64,000 nucleotides of DNA, from positions 186,001 to 250,000 of the forward strand of contig DATGLV010000002.1 in the NCBI GenBank assembly GCA_035293945.1, in the 5' to 3' direction. The DNA comes from VAZQ01 sp035293945 (GTDB taxonomy: Bacteria > Pseudomonadota > Alphaproteobacteria > Rhizobiales > Xanthobacteraceae). Each line of letters begins with the position of its first letter. The stretch's first letter is position 1. Below, piece by piece: positions 31,201-39,297 of this stretch. Both the position numbers and the translations under genes were made by a program. Under the pieces are notes generated by a model. That model was not told where the DNA came from and ran no database searches. It saw nothing but the letters and a program-made list of their open reading frames with translations.

Positions 31201-32044
31201 CATCGCTCGGCTTGCCTTCGAGGAGCCCGCCCTGCTTAAGCTCGGCCGAGCCGATGTCGACCACGTAGTTGTTATCCTCGCGAAACGTGCGGACGTCGAC
31301 CCTGCCCTGGTAGATGAAGCGCACCAGCGCAGTGTCCTGGTCGAGCTCGCTGGCGAGCGACTGCAGCGTGTGCGGCAGGTTCGCCTGGGCATCCGACAAG
31401 TCGAAGTTCAGCATCCCGTTGAAAGTGAGCGTCAGCCGGTCCTTGCGGTTGTCGGCGGCGACACTGGTCGCCTCCGGCAGCGGAAAGATGTAGCGGGTGA
31501 AGGTCGGCTGGGTGGCAACTCGGACCCGGATTAACGTGACCTTGCGCTCCTCGACCGGGTGCTCCGCCTTGAGCTTCTTCTCGGCATCGCGGGCCTCTCG
31601 CGCGAGCGTCTCGATGACCTCGCGGGGCAATCCGGGTGGCAGGCCGGTCCAGGTATCCGGCAGGAGATCGACATAGAGCTGGTCCCCCGCCAGCATGGAA
31701 TTCATGGTGACCTTGCGGGCGAGCGCAATGCGGACGGCCCTGCCATCGGGATCGCGCCGGGCGGCGCTGATGTAGTCGGGCGCACCCTCGTGCAGGCGGT
31801 CGACGCTGAGATCGACGGGCCGATCGAAGCTGACGATGATGACGTTGCTGGAGAGGTGGGCCTGAGACTCGACGTCGGTTCCCAGATTGAAGATGAGACG
31901 GGCGAAGCCGTTGTCGACCGCAGCGCTGACCGAACCCTTGATGGCGTCGGCGGCGAACGCGGATGAGGCGGAAACAAAGAGCAGAAGCGCTTGCAGCCAG
32001 AGCAGGATGCCGGAATGGAAGCGACGGTGCGCCAGATCGCCCAT
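28241..32044 (-). CDS. Large exported TPR protein of the flagellar cluster
   Basis: 1,267 residues from the ATG at 32044, which places a normal signal peptide (LLWLQALLLFVSASSAFA) at the N-terminus; an ATG at 32089 with a good GAGGA is the alternative. Three parts are visible: an N-terminal beta-rich region to about residue 310, a Pro/Ala linker of about 150 residues, then a second beta-rich region and a long helical part with TPR-like repeats (LQDALQDYQLAADSS, ALKLLAHLYTQEGRYRDSFHVMRTA and others). It follows MotE-like, DUF6468, fliM and fliL genes on the same strand. In rhizobia MotE is a chaperone for the periplasmic motility protein MotC, so a MotC-like periplasmic role is possible. That is inference; sequence similarity to MotC was not established. 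Confidence 0.75.
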   Translation of the reverse strand: MGDLAHRRFHSGILLWLQALLLFVSASSAFAADAIKGSVSAAVDNGFARLIFNLGTDVESQAHLSSNVIIVSFDRPVDLSVDRLHEGAPDYISAARRDPDGRAVRIALARKVTMNSMLAGDQLYVDLLPDTWTGLPPGLPREVIETLAREARDAEKKLKAEHPVEERKVTLIRVRVATQPTFTRYIFPLPEATSVAADNRKDRLTLTFNGMLNFDLSDAQANLPHTLQSLASELDQDTALVRFIYQGRVDVRTFREDNNYVVDIGSAELKQGGLLEGKPSDELAALALDATAKKPPSVGVTKPVTVAARTNGSGAQSKGEQGGDAKPLPGALRANPPAEPATPREAARPAPPAPPREMDERPPERSSENPAMTAHEGAAADAPAAPLPARSTTSPAVPPPAAVGQASDVPAPAVPEEPKAKVATAEQTAPTPTAPASTAITTPTNQAAARATIRAQLKVMGDNVTLRFPFAGATPAAVFRRADTLWIVFDTDADIQVDELVRDPSHTILGATAARRLDASIVRLKLDRPKLTSVTMEGSTWVVTLGAEMTSQTRALAIVRNGATSAQATATVTIMDTRAVHRLQDPEAGDMLLVVTALPPARGFISGQEFVEFRVLPSAQGIVVQPLADDLSVELSPDRVTLSRPGGLTLSNLTLQSDQAPAEERQSVLSPDLWDADRKADFGKRESQLMFAAAKASQAQRLAARVDLARFYLAWERSAEAKGVLDVALKDNPPTAADPVALVLRAVASLMLERPQDAIKDLSSPVVGNQFDAPLWRAWAYSRLMRWADASDGFRDLDAQIAHLPIGLQQRLLRQAVRVAIAVGDVTGAIAAMHQFEVVGVPPELQPIMMVYNGKLAERLGHLQDALQDYQLAADSSDRLASAQGTLREIELQDSLGRITRPTAIDDLETLTTIWRGDDIEIAALKLLAHLYTQEGRYRDSFHVMRTALTAHPNSELTRGIQDEASATFENLFLSGSGDALPAIDALALFYDFRDLTPIGRRGDEMIRRLSDRLVAVDLLDQAAELLQYQVDHRLQGAARAQVAMRLAVIYLMNHKPDDAFATLRATRVEDVSTEMRQQRLLVESRALSDLGRADVALDVIANVPGKEADRLRADILWGAHRWQQAAEQMERMYGDRWKEFTPLNDAERTDILRAAAGYALAGDALGLARFRERYVGKMGDGPDRRAFDVITEPVDASGADFRTIAHSVAAVDTLDAFLRDLEARYPATGALPPNSGPLPADNTPTGSIPPRAPKPVSRNRLALKQI

Positions 32045-32153
32045 CGCCCGCCTCGAACGCACTTCTGCCAACGCTACACGACCGGGCATACGCCGTTCCT
32101 CGCCGGCCTCGAGGCCTGCACTGACCTCCTACGCGAAGCCTAGACCGGCGGCT

Positions 32154-32168
32154 TTAAAGTCGCGTTAA
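32154..32168. promoter_or_regulatory. CtrA-type box, exact TTAA-N7-TTAA
   Basis: TTAAAGTCGCGTTAA lies about 110 bases upstream of the large TPR gene, in the gap after the MotE-like gene. It suggests the TPR gene has its own promoter. Confidence 0.65.
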
Positions 32169-32266
32169 GAACACGGCTGGGAAAGACCGCATTCGCTGTC
32201 ATTTCTCGACAAGATCGGGGGCGGGGCCGGCCGGCCGCGGGCGCCATCAAATTACTGGCGGCCATT

Positions 32267-33175
32267 TCAATTCGGGGTGGGCGTGCCCTGAATCTTGGGC
32301 AGGTCGGCGGCCTGGGCCTCGGCGCCTTTCGGCGCCGGGCGTGCGGCGAGCTCGACGGTGAGGCGCTGCGCGTTTTCCGGCTGCATCTGCGCCATGATCT
32401 CCGACATGGTGCGCGGATTGATCGCCTTGGCGACCTCGATCAGGACGCGCATGTCAAGCCCGTCGAATATCTTGGCAGCGTCCTTGGCCTTCATGGACTC
32501 GTACATGGTGACGACGTTCTTGAAGCGCGCCTTCTCGGCATCGTCCTTCTGTTGCAGGTCGGCGTTGACGCGCTCCTCGATCTCCTTGAGCTCGTCGATC
32601 CGCCCGGCGACCCGCTTCTCGGCGGCCTTGAGCAGGTCTTCGCGCATGTCGAGCTCACGGGAGCGCTGATCGAGCTCGGCGCGGCGTTTCTGCAAGCTTT
32701 CCAGGATTGCCCGCTCTGACGGTGAGACCGGATGCTCATCGAGCGGCACCTGCGTGCCGACGACCGCCGGGGGCACAGGTTCCTCGCCTTTCTTGGGTGG
32801 GCGCTGAGCCGCCGCGGGCGGTGCCTGAGCCGCAGTCGCAGGAGCGGCATCCGGCGATGGCGGGGTCGCCGGTGACGTGACGGCGCCGGTGAAGTCCGGA
32901 TCGGAGCGATCGGGCGCGATCGCATCCTCCGCGTGCCGCGGCGCGAGGGCGAACCGGCTCGCGGGCACTGTTGCGGGAGCGGATGGTGGCGTCACCGCGT
33001 TGGCGCCGGTGATCTCCGGCGCGTCGACGTCCTCGGTGGCGGTCGAATGCTGGAACAAATAAGGCGCGTCGAGCACCAGGGAAAGCGTCTTGAGCGCGAA
33101 CAGCGCAACGGTCGCAATGAGGACGATCGGAACGAGCCGAATGTCGCGCAGCAGGCGGACCAAGATGCCGCTCAT
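32267..33175 (-). CDS. MotE-family flagellar protein
   Basis: 302 residues. One membrane or signal helix (VPIVLIATVALFALKTLSLVL) is followed by a Pro/Ala linker, a coiled coil at about residues 155-215 (KRRAELDQRSRELDMREDLL), and a C-terminal MgtE-N-like domain (YESMKAKDAAKIFDGLDMRVLIEVAKAINPRTMSEIMAQM, in pieces). This layout is that of MotE, described in Sinorhizobium as a periplasmic chaperone of MotC. Its ATG overlaps the stop of the DUF6468 gene (ATGA), placing it in the fliL-fliM transcript. The large exported TPR protein encoded next is a possible client. Confidence 0.85.
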   Translation of the reverse strand: MSGILVRLLRDIRLVPIVLIATVALFALKTLSLVLDAPYLFQHSTATEDVDAPEITGANAVTPPSAPATVPASRFALAPRHAEDAIAPDRSDPDFTGAVTSPATPPSPDAAPATAAQAPPAAAQRPPKKGEEPVPPAVVGTQVPLDEHPVSPSERAILESLQKRRAELDQRSRELDMREDLLKAAEKRVAGRIDELKEIEERVNADLQQKDDAEKARFKNVVTMYESMKAKDAAKIFDGLDMRVLIEVAKAINPRTMSEIMAQMQPENAQRLTVELAARPAPKGAEAQAADLPKIQGTPTPN

Positions 33176-33633
33176 GCGGCCAGCGCACCCAATCGGGTGC
33201 GCGCGCGTTCGGCGAAAGCCTGCGCCGCGGCCGCGACTGCTTTGGGATCAGGCGCGCCAACGGTGCGCGCGTCGGCCGCGGCGATGCCCTCGCCTTCGTC
33301 TTCGCTTCGCCCGGCCGCAACGATGCGCGATAAGCGCTTGATCAAGAGGTCGCCTGCCTTGATCTGCTGGGAGAGCTCGGCGCAGCATTGGTCGGCGCTG
33401 CGCAAGCGCGCCCCGAGCGAGGCATCACAATCGTGCGCGGTTGTCTTGAGGCCGGCGACCGCCCGCTCGGCGATCTCGGTCGCGGTGATCAACTCCCCGA
33501 TCGTCGCCTTCAGCGATTGCTCATCGGCCTTGAGCCGCTTCAGCCGATTGTTGAGGGTGACGCAATAAGCGATCGTGAGCAGGAGCAAAATCGCAACCAA
33601 GCTCTCGATGATGAATCCGAAGCCGTTGGTCAC
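33172..33633 (-). CDS. DUF6468-type membrane protein of the flagellar operon
   Basis: 153 residues from GTG at 33633, which overlaps the fliM stop (GTGA) and has GGAGG in the end of fliM. One N-terminal membrane helix (IIESLVAILLLLTIAYCVTL) is followed by a helical cytoplasmic or periplasmic part starting NNRLKRLKADEQSLKATIGELI. Proteins of this type are conserved between fliM and motE in Bradyrhizobium and relatives. The role is unknown, but a motor or export-gate accessory is likely from its fixed place. Both ends overlap neighbouring genes by 4 bases. Confidence 0.8.
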   Translation of the reverse strand: MTNGFGFIIESLVAILLLLTIAYCVTLNNRLKRLKADEQSLKATIGELITATEIAERAVAGLKTTAHDCDASLGARLRSADQCCAELSQQIKAGDLLIKRLSRIVAAGRSEDEGEGIAAADARTVGAPDPKAVAAAAQAFAERARTRLGALAA

Positions 33634-34811
33634 TGAGCCTCCATCCGGGTATTGCTCGATCCGTCCTTCTCGAACATCGCCATCGTCATTTTTGGCTTGC
33701 GCAAAGGCTTGGCGACACGCACCGCGATGCGGTCGCCGACCCGTCCCATGCGGCCCTCGGTCATTATGACGTCGCCGCATCGCACGCTGATATTGGCCTC
33801 GGACTTGATGCCGAGCGGGAGCGTGTCGCCGAGCTTCAAGCTCATCAATTGCCGCAACGGCAATTTCGCTTCGTAAAGCACCGCCTTGACGGAGATTTCT
33901 GCCTGCGCGATCTCGGTCGCGAGGTGTCCTTCCCAGATCGGATCACGGCCGAATTTCTCGCCCATGAACATCTGGAGGAGCACCTCGCGGATCGGCTCGA
34001 TCGTCGCGTAGGGCAACAGCAGCTCGACATTACCGCCGCGATCTTCCATGTCGATGCGCAACCGCACCAGGATGGCGGCATTGGCGGGGCGCGAGATCGC
34101 CGCAAAGCGCGGATTGGTCTCCAGCCGATCGATGTTGAACTTGACCGGCGACAGCGGCTTGAAGGCCAGCTCGGCATCGGCAAGCACGACCTCGATCATG
34201 CGCTTGACCAGGTTGGTCTCGATGGTGGTGTAGGGCCGCCCCTCGACCCGGATCGCGTGACCGCCGCGGCGCCCGCCCAAAAGCACGTCGATGATCGAAT
34301 AGATCAGGTTCGAGTTGACGGTGATCAGGCCGTAATTCTCCCACTCCTCGGCCTTGAACACCGCCAGGATCGCCGGCAGCGGAATGGAGTTGAGGTAGTC
34401 GCCGAACCGGACGGAGGTGATGCGATCGAGCGAGACCTCGACGTTGTCGGAGGTGAAATTGCGCAGCGACGTCGTCATCAGCCGGACCAGCCGGTCGAAG
34501 ACGATCTCGAGCATCGGCAGACGCTCGTAGGAGACCATCGCCGAATCGATGATCGCCCGGATTCCGGAATTGTCGTTGAGCGAGATGTCGGCGAGGCTGA
34601 AGCCGAGCAGCCCGTCGATCTCTTCCTGGCTCAGAATGCGCTCGGCGCCGCCCCTGACCGCCTGGATGAACTGCGCGCCCTCCTCGAGCCCGTGCGGATC
34701 AGCCGCATTGCGACTGGCTTCCGCCTTGGCCTTGGCGGCATCGGCTTCAAGCGCGAGCCCCCATTCGGCGGCGAGCGCGTCCTGATCGATCTGGCCGTCG
34801 GGGGGGCTCAC
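33630..34811 (-). CDS. fliM: Flagellar motor switch protein FliM
   Basis: 393 residues, slightly longer than usual because the CheY-binding motif LSQEEIDGLLGF lies near residue 60 behind an Ala-rich extension rather than at the very N-terminus. The CheC-like middle domain (LPAILAVFKAEEWENYGLITV, IYSIIDVLLGGRRGG) and the C-terminal SpoA domain (LGDTLPLGIKSEANISVRCG) are complete. FliM forms the C ring and receives the CheY signal. Its ATG overlaps the fliL stop (ATGA). Confidence 0.97.
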   Translation of the reverse strand: MSPPDGQIDQDALAAEWGLALEADAAKAKAEASRNAADPHGLEEGAQFIQAVRGGAERILSQEEIDGLLGFSLADISLNDNSGIRAIIDSAMVSYERLPMLEIVFDRLVRLMTTSLRNFTSDNVEVSLDRITSVRFGDYLNSIPLPAILAVFKAEEWENYGLITVNSNLIYSIIDVLLGGRRGGHAIRVEGRPYTTIETNLVKRMIEVVLADAELAFKPLSPVKFNIDRLETNPRFAAISRPANAAILVRLRIDMEDRGGNVELLLPYATIEPIREVLLQMFMGEKFGRDPIWEGHLATEIAQAEISVKAVLYEAKLPLRQLMSLKLGDTLPLGIKSEANISVRCGDVIMTEGRMGRVGDRIAVRVAKPLRKPKMTMAMFEKDGSSNTRMEAQ

Positions 34812-35338
34812 TGGACCACGATCTCCTTGAACAGGACGGCGGTGATGCGGCTCGGCGCGATTGCCGTGTTGACGCGGCGCGTGAGCTCCTCCTTCAGGCG
34901 ATAGAGACCCGCCGAGCCGTCGAGATCGGTGGGCCTCAGCTCACGCAGATAGGTCTGAAAGGTGTCCATCACGCGCGGCATGGTCTGCTCGATCTGCGGC
35001 GCCAGGGCCGCATCGGGAATTTCAAGCACGATCTTGACCTTGAGATATTGGGTCCGATCGGAGCCGACATTGGAAAGGTTGACCAGCACCTCCGGCACGT
35101 CGACGTAGGCCGGTGGCTTGGTGGGCGCACTGGTCGCAGCCGCATTCTTAGTCCCGCCGGAGAGCAGGAACAGATAGGCGGCCGCACCGCCGCCGCCGAC
35201 CACGAGCAATCCCGCGGCCGCCATGATGATGAGCTTGAGGGGCAGCTTTCGCTTAGGTTGGGCGACTTCACCGCCATCGGCGGCGACATCTTCCTCCTCG
35301 ACCTCCGCCTTCTCCATCTTCTTGGGCTTCGATGCCAT
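34808..35338 (-). CDS. fliL: Flagellar stator-associated protein FliL
   Basis: 176 residues. An acidic/basic cytoplasmic N-terminus is followed by one membrane helix (LIIMAAAGLLVVGGGGAAAYLFL, about residues 36-58) and a periplasmic FliL domain (YVDVPEVLVNLSNVG, then QYLKVKIVLEI and the C-terminal ITAVLFKEIVVQ). FliL sits around the stator. It starts the fliL-fliM-DUF6468-motE transcript and diverges from flgF across 358 bases. A half CtrA site (TTAA at 35447) is present, but no full box. Confidence 0.95.
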   Translation of the reverse strand: MASKPKKMEKAEVEEEDVAADGGEVAQPKRKLPLKLIIMAAAGLLVVGGGGAAAYLFLLSGGTKNAAATSAPTKPPAYVDVPEVLVNLSNVGSDRTQYLKVKIVLEIPDAALAPQIEQTMPRVMDTFQTYLRELRPTDLDGSAGLYRLKEELTRRVNTAIAPSRITAVLFKEIVVQ

Positions 35339-35578
35339 GGATCTCGTCTCGTCTTCGTCTCTTCGTCCCAGCCCGATCCACCCGCGGCCAAGCTTGTCCG
35401 CCGACCCACCCGCGTACCCGACGGTATGACGTTAGGTTCCGAATGGTTAACGGATTGTTGCCAGCCGGCCTCAGCTCGGAAAGTTTTGCCTAGTGGATGG
35501 TAGCGAGGGAATGAATTTGCCGGTCTGCGGCCCTGCCGGTTTTTTGTCAACTTATTGTCCTCACAAACTTTTCTCCCT

Positions 35579-35594
35579 TGGCACGGTGCCTGCA
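35579..35594 (+). promoter_or_regulatory. Sigma-54-like -24/-12 element before flgF
   Basis: TGGCACGGTGCCTGCA has the -24 GG and -12 GC exactly 12 bases apart and matches TGGCACG-N4-TTGCA with one change (CTGC). It is about 103 bases upstream of the flgF ATG, inside the otherwise gene-free gap 35339-35696. Confidence 0.65.
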
Positions 35595-35696
35595 GATGTT
35601 GCGGCGGGTCAGCGCTTGGGAGAGCGCGAGCTCAACCGCCCGAGAGACGGTGCTGCTGGGGAGCGGCCTTCCGCGGGCGAAGGGGAGAAGCAACCG

Positions 35697-36467
35697 ATGG
35701 ATAATGCCTTGCTGATCGGGTTGTCGCGCCAACTCGTGCTCGGCCGCGAGCTCGAGGTGGTCGCCAACAACCTTGCCAACATGAACACCACCGGCTTCAA
35801 GGCCGACAACTCGCTGTTCGAGCAGTTCATGATGCCGGAGGCGAGCGCCGACGTATTCCCGGCCGGCAGCCGTGACCTTGCCTACGTGCAGGATCGCGCC
35901 ACTTGGCACAATCTCAGTGCCGGGCCCCTGCTCCGCACCGGCAATCCGCTCGACGTCGCCATCGACGGCAATGCCTTCCTGGTGGTGCAGACCGCGGCCG
36001 GGCAACGCTATACGCGCAACGGCGCGCTGCAGATCGCCGCCGACGGGACGCTGGTCACCTCTGCGGGCGATCCGGTGCTGGGCAATAGCGGACCGATCCA
36101 GTTCCAGACCACCGACCACGATATTTCCATCGGCGAGGACGGCACGATCACGGTGCGTGAAGGCGCCAGCTCGACTTCCGACGCGGTGCGCGGGCAGCTG
36201 CAGCTCGCGCAATTCGCCGACCCGGCAGCGCTGCAGAAGGAAGGCTCGAGCCTGTTCTCCGCGCCCGCCGCCGCGGGTCCGCCGGGCCCGCCGCAGAACG
36301 TGCGCGTCGTGCAGGGCGCCATCGAGCAGTCGAACGTGAGCGCGGTGATGGAGATGACCCGGATGATCCAGGTCAGCCGCGCTTATGAAGACGTGGCCAA
36401 CATCCTGCAGCAGGAAAACACCCAGCGCAGCACTGCGCTGGACAAGCTTGCGGCCGTTCCCGCTTAG
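35697..36467 (+). CDS. flgF: Flagellar rod protein FlgF
   Basis: 256 residues from the ATG at 35697 with GGGGAG upstream; the open frame extends 68 codons further but those are intergenic. The N-terminal rod motif VVANNLANMNTTGFKADNSLF, the central LDVAIDGNAFLVVQT and the C-terminal YEDVANILQQENTQRSTALDKLA are those of FlgF, a proximal rod subunit. It begins a plus-strand run flgF-flgG-flgA-flgH, and a sigma-54-like promoter precedes it. Confidence 0.96.
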   Translation: MDNALLIGLSRQLVLGRELEVVANNLANMNTTGFKADNSLFEQFMMPEASADVFPAGSRDLAYVQDRATWHNLSAGPLLRTGNPLDVAIDGNAFLVVQTAAGQRYTRNGALQIAADGTLVTSAGDPVLGNSGPIQFQTTDHDISIGEDGTITVREGASSTSDAVRGQLQLAQFADPAALQKEGSSLFSAPAAAGPPGPPQNVRVVQGAIEQSNVSAVMEMTRMIQVSRAYEDVANILQQENTQRSTALDKLAAVPA

Positions 36468-36507
36468 AGCGGGATGGCTTGCTCGATCCGGCTCAAGATT
36501 CATGGTG

Positions 36508-36580
36508 GAGCATGATCCTTTCCGAAAACCGGCAATCACCCTCGCTTTCGCCTGGGCAGGCCTTATCCGGGATCGTGCTC
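36508..36580. repeat. Rhizobial-type palindromic intergenic element
   Basis: GAGCATGATC (36508-36517) and GATCGTGCTC (36571-36580) are inverted with one wobble mismatch and enclose CTTTCCGAAAACCGG. The end sequence and the TTTCCGAAAACCGG core match a short palindromic element I know to be frequent between genes in rhizobial genomes. It lies between flgF and flgG. Confidence 0.65.
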
Positions 36581-36599
36581 TAGATCAGGAACCATAAAC

Positions 36600-37385
36600 A
36601 TGCGCGCGCTCGACATCGCGGCCTCCGGAATGGCGGCACAGGACCTCAACGTTCAGGTCATCTCCAACAACATCGCCAACATGAACACGACCGGCTACAA
36701 GCGCCAGCGTGCCGATTTCCAGGATCTCCTGTACGAGCATGTGAGCCGGGTCGGCACGCAGACCTCGGCGCAGGGAAACATCCTGCCGGTCGGCATCGAT
36801 ATCGGCGGCGGCGTCAAGACCGTCGGCACGCCGCGGCTGATCACGCAGGGCACGCTGTCGCAGACCGGCAACACGCTCGATACGGCGATCATCGGCGACG
36901 GCTTCTTCAAGATACTGATGCCCGACGGCAGCTTCTCCTACACGCGCGACGGCTCGTTCCAGATGGACGCGCAAGGCCGCATCGTCACGCCCGAAGGTAA
37001 CGTGGTGCAGCCCGGGATCACCATCCCGCAGAACTCCACCGCCATCACCATCAACTCACAGGGACAGGTGTCGGTGACGGTGCCTGGCAGCACCACGCCG
37101 ACCATTCTCGGCCAGCTGACACTCACGCGCTTTCTCAACGAGGCCGGCCTGCAGCCCGTCGGCGACAACCTGTTCACCGAAACGCCCGCCTCCGGCGCCC
37201 CGCAGGATGGACAGGCGAGCCTCGACGGCTACGGCTCGATCCAGCAGGGCAGCCTCGAGCAGGCGAACGTCGATCCGGTGCTGGAAATCTCCAATCTGAT
37301 CGCCGCGCAGCGGGCCTATGAGATGAATTCCAAGGTCATCACCGCGGCCGACGAAATGCTCAAGACCACGTCGAACCTGCAATGA
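36600..37385 (+). CDS. flgG: Flagellar distal rod protein FlgG
   Basis: 261 residues, the usual size. The motifs VISNNIANMNTTGYKRQRADFQDL, LDTAIIGDGFFKILMPDG and the C-terminal RAYEMNSKVITAADEMLKTTSNL identify FlgG, which builds the distal rod. The gene follows flgF after a 132-base gap that holds a palindromic element, and its stop overlaps the flgA start (ATGA). Confidence 0.98.
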   Translation: MRALDIAASGMAAQDLNVQVISNNIANMNTTGYKRQRADFQDLLYEHVSRVGTQTSAQGNILPVGIDIGGGVKTVGTPRLITQGTLSQTGNTLDTAIIGDGFFKILMPDGSFSYTRDGSFQMDAQGRIVTPEGNVVQPGITIPQNSTAITINSQGQVSVTVPGSTTPTILGQLTLTRFLNEAGLQPVGDNLFTETPASGAPQDGQASLDGYGSIQQGSLEQANVDPVLEISNLIAAQRAYEMNSKVITAADEMLKTTSNLQ

Positions 37386-38395
37386 GATTCACCATGACTC
37401 GCCGCATGACATTCGCCGTTATCTTCGCAGCTTTGTTGGCGTCGACTGCACCGGCCGCCGCGCAGATCCATGGCGCCACCCCATCCAGGGGGCCGGCGCT
37501 CAAGCCGGCCGTCACGGTCACCGGCGATATCGTGCGCATCGGCGATCTCGTCGAGAACGCCGGCGCAGTCGCCGAGGTGCCGATCTTTCGCGCGCCCGAT
37601 CTCGGGCAGACCGGCAATGTGACGGTGGCAAGCGTGCTCGAGGCCGTGCGCGGGCAGCATCTCGTGGGCCTCGACACGCGCGGCCTCTCCGCGATCGCGG
37701 TCACGCATGCGGGGCGGGCCATCACCGCAAAAGACATTGAAGCACGCGTTCTCGCGAGCCTCGCCGGCAGATACGGCCTCCCGAGCGCGGCCGATCTTGC
37801 AGTCGTTTTCGACAACCCAGTGCGGACCGTCGAGGTCGAGGCGACGGCAACCGACGAGCTCGCGGTGACCCGTCTCGGCTACGAGCCGCGCACGGGGCGC
37901 TTTGATGTGGACTTCGACCTGCCCGGCAGTGTGGTGGCGCGACGCCTGCCGCTGCATTTCACCGGCATCGTAACCGAGACCTTCACCGCGGTCGTGCCGA
38001 CCCACGAGATTGCGCAGGGCCAGGTGCTGAGGGCATCCGATCTCGCTGCGGAACGCCGGCCGAAAGCCGGCCAAAGCGCCACCACCCTGACGGCGATCGA
38101 GCAGGCGGAGGGTCTCACCGCCAAGCATTCCCTCGTGGCCGGCCAGGTCCTGCATCAGGCCGATGTGGCAAAGCCCGAGCTGGTCGGGCGCGGGGACAAT
38201 GTCACGATCGTGTTCGAGGTGCCGGGCATCGCGCTCTCCGTCATCGGCAAGGCGAATGAAGCCGGCGCGCTCGGCGATATCATCAACGTTGTCAATTTGC
38301 AGTCCAAGCACACGATCCAGGCGACCGTCGTCGGCCCCGACCGTGTCAGCGTGAGCCCTGCGCCCTCCCGCCTCGCCGAGAACGCCACCCGCTGA
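37382..38395 (+). CDS. flgA: Flagella basal body P-ring formation protein FlgA
   Basis: 337 residues with a signal peptide (FAALLASTAPAAAQ). The C-terminal half has the SAF domain and FlgA signatures (VVPTHEIAQGQVLRASDLA, QAEGLTAKHSLVAGQVL, GDIINVVNLQSKHTIQATVVG). FlgA is the periplasmic chaperone for P-ring assembly by FlgI. The ATG at 37382 overlaps the flgG stop; a second ATG at 37394 is a possible alternative. Length is above the E. coli protein (about 220) because of a longer N-terminal domain, common in alphaproteobacteria. Confidence 0.95.
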   Translation: MRFTMTRRMTFAVIFAALLASTAPAAAQIHGATPSRGPALKPAVTVTGDIVRIGDLVENAGAVAEVPIFRAPDLGQTGNVTVASVLEAVRGQHLVGLDTRGLSAIAVTHAGRAITAKDIEARVLASLAGRYGLPSAADLAVVFDNPVRTVEVEATATDELAVTRLGYEPRTGRFDVDFDLPGSVVARRLPLHFTGIVTETFTAVVPTHEIAQGQVLRASDLAAERRPKAGQSATTLTAIEQAEGLTAKHSLVAGQVLHQADVAKPELVGRGDNVTIVFEVPGIALSVIGKANEAGALGDIINVVNLQSKHTIQATVVGPDRVSVSPAPSRLAENATR

Positions 38396-38434
38396 ACGTC
38401 CGCGAACAGAAAGCAGCGATTGCAAGTGAGCCAC

Positions 38435-39193
38435 ATGTCCAAGGCGGACCGAATTTCCAGACTGCTCGCCGCGAGCTCGCTCGCCGTGCTCGCCTCGCTG
38501 ATGGGCGGCTGCTCCTCGCTCGAGCGCTTGCGGAATATCGGCGAGCAGCCGCAGCTCGCCTCGATCGACAACCCGACCACCCAGCCGGGCTACAAGCCGG
38601 TGCAAATGCCGATGCCGGAGCCGACGCCTGCCATCTACAACGAGAACTCGCTCTGGCGGTCGGGCTCGCGCGAATTCTTCAAGGATCAGCGCGCGCATCA
38701 GATCGGCGACATCCTGACGGTGGTCGTCAACATCACAGACACCGCCAAGACCTCGGACGAGACCCAGCGCAGCCGTTCCAACACCGAGGATTCGGGCATC
38801 ACGGACTTCATCGGTTCCAAAACCATCCCGAACAAGGCAACCTCGGTCCTGCCCGGCCGGCTTCTGACCACAGACTCGACTGCCTCGAGCGACGGCAAAG
38901 GCTCGATCAATCGCCAGGAGGCGGTGCAAACGAACGTGGCCGCAGTGGTGACGCAGGTTCTTCCCAACGGCAACCTGGTGGTCGAGGGCAAGCAGGAGCT
39001 GCGCGTCAACTTCGAGATCCGCGAGCTCATCGTGGCCGGCATCGTGCGTCCGGAGGACATCCAGAGCGACAACACCATCGATTCAACCAAGATCGCGGAA
39101 GCGCGCATTGCCTATGGGGGACGCGGACAGATCACCGACGTGCAGCAGCCCCGCTACGGCCAGCAGGTGATGGACGTTCTGTTGCCTTTCTGA
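38435..39193 (+). CDS. flgH: Flagellar L-ring lipoprotein FlgH
   Basis: 252 residues from the ATG at 38435; a TTG at 38420 is less likely. A lipoprotein signal with lipobox LMGGC places it in the outer membrane. Typical segments are SLWRSGSREFFKDQRAHQIGDILTV and VVEGKQELRVNFEIRELIVAGIVRPEDI (in pieces), ending PRYGQQVMDVLLPF. FlgH forms the outer-membrane L ring, pairing with the P ring made by FlgI encoded 5 kb away. It ends the flgF-flgH run and is followed by a hairpin. Confidence 0.97.
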   Translation: MSKADRISRLLAASSLAVLASLMGGCSSLERLRNIGEQPQLASIDNPTTQPGYKPVQMPMPEPTPAIYNENSLWRSGSREFFKDQRAHQIGDILTVVVNITDTAKTSDETQRSRSNTEDSGITDFIGSKTIPNKATSVLPGRLLTTDSTASSDGKGSINRQEAVQTNVAAVVTQVLPNGNLVVEGKQELRVNFEIRELIVAGIVRPEDIQSDNTIDSTKIAEARIAYGGRGQITDVQQPRYGQQVMDVLLPF

Positions 39194-39252
39194 CCAGCCT
39201 CGCAAGCTCTTCGGCTCCCCGCCGTCTGCAGCGCGCGCAAACGGCGACCCGA

Positions 39253-39285
39253 CACGGCCTCCGGTGCTCCCCGCCGGGGGCCGTG
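39253..39285. terminator. Hairpin between convergent flgH and TPR/glycosyltransferase genes
   Basis: CACGGCC (39253-39259) pairs with GGCCGTG (39279-39285). A short T-containing stretch (ATCGTTTC) follows on the plus strand. It probably stops the flgH transcript and may act in both directions. Confidence 0.5.
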
Positions 39286-39297
39286 ATCGTTTCACCT

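Noticed and set aside
35447..35461. CtrA-type box before fliL
   Set aside because: Only one TTAA half is present; the second half reads TTGC and no partner is found 7 bases on the other side.
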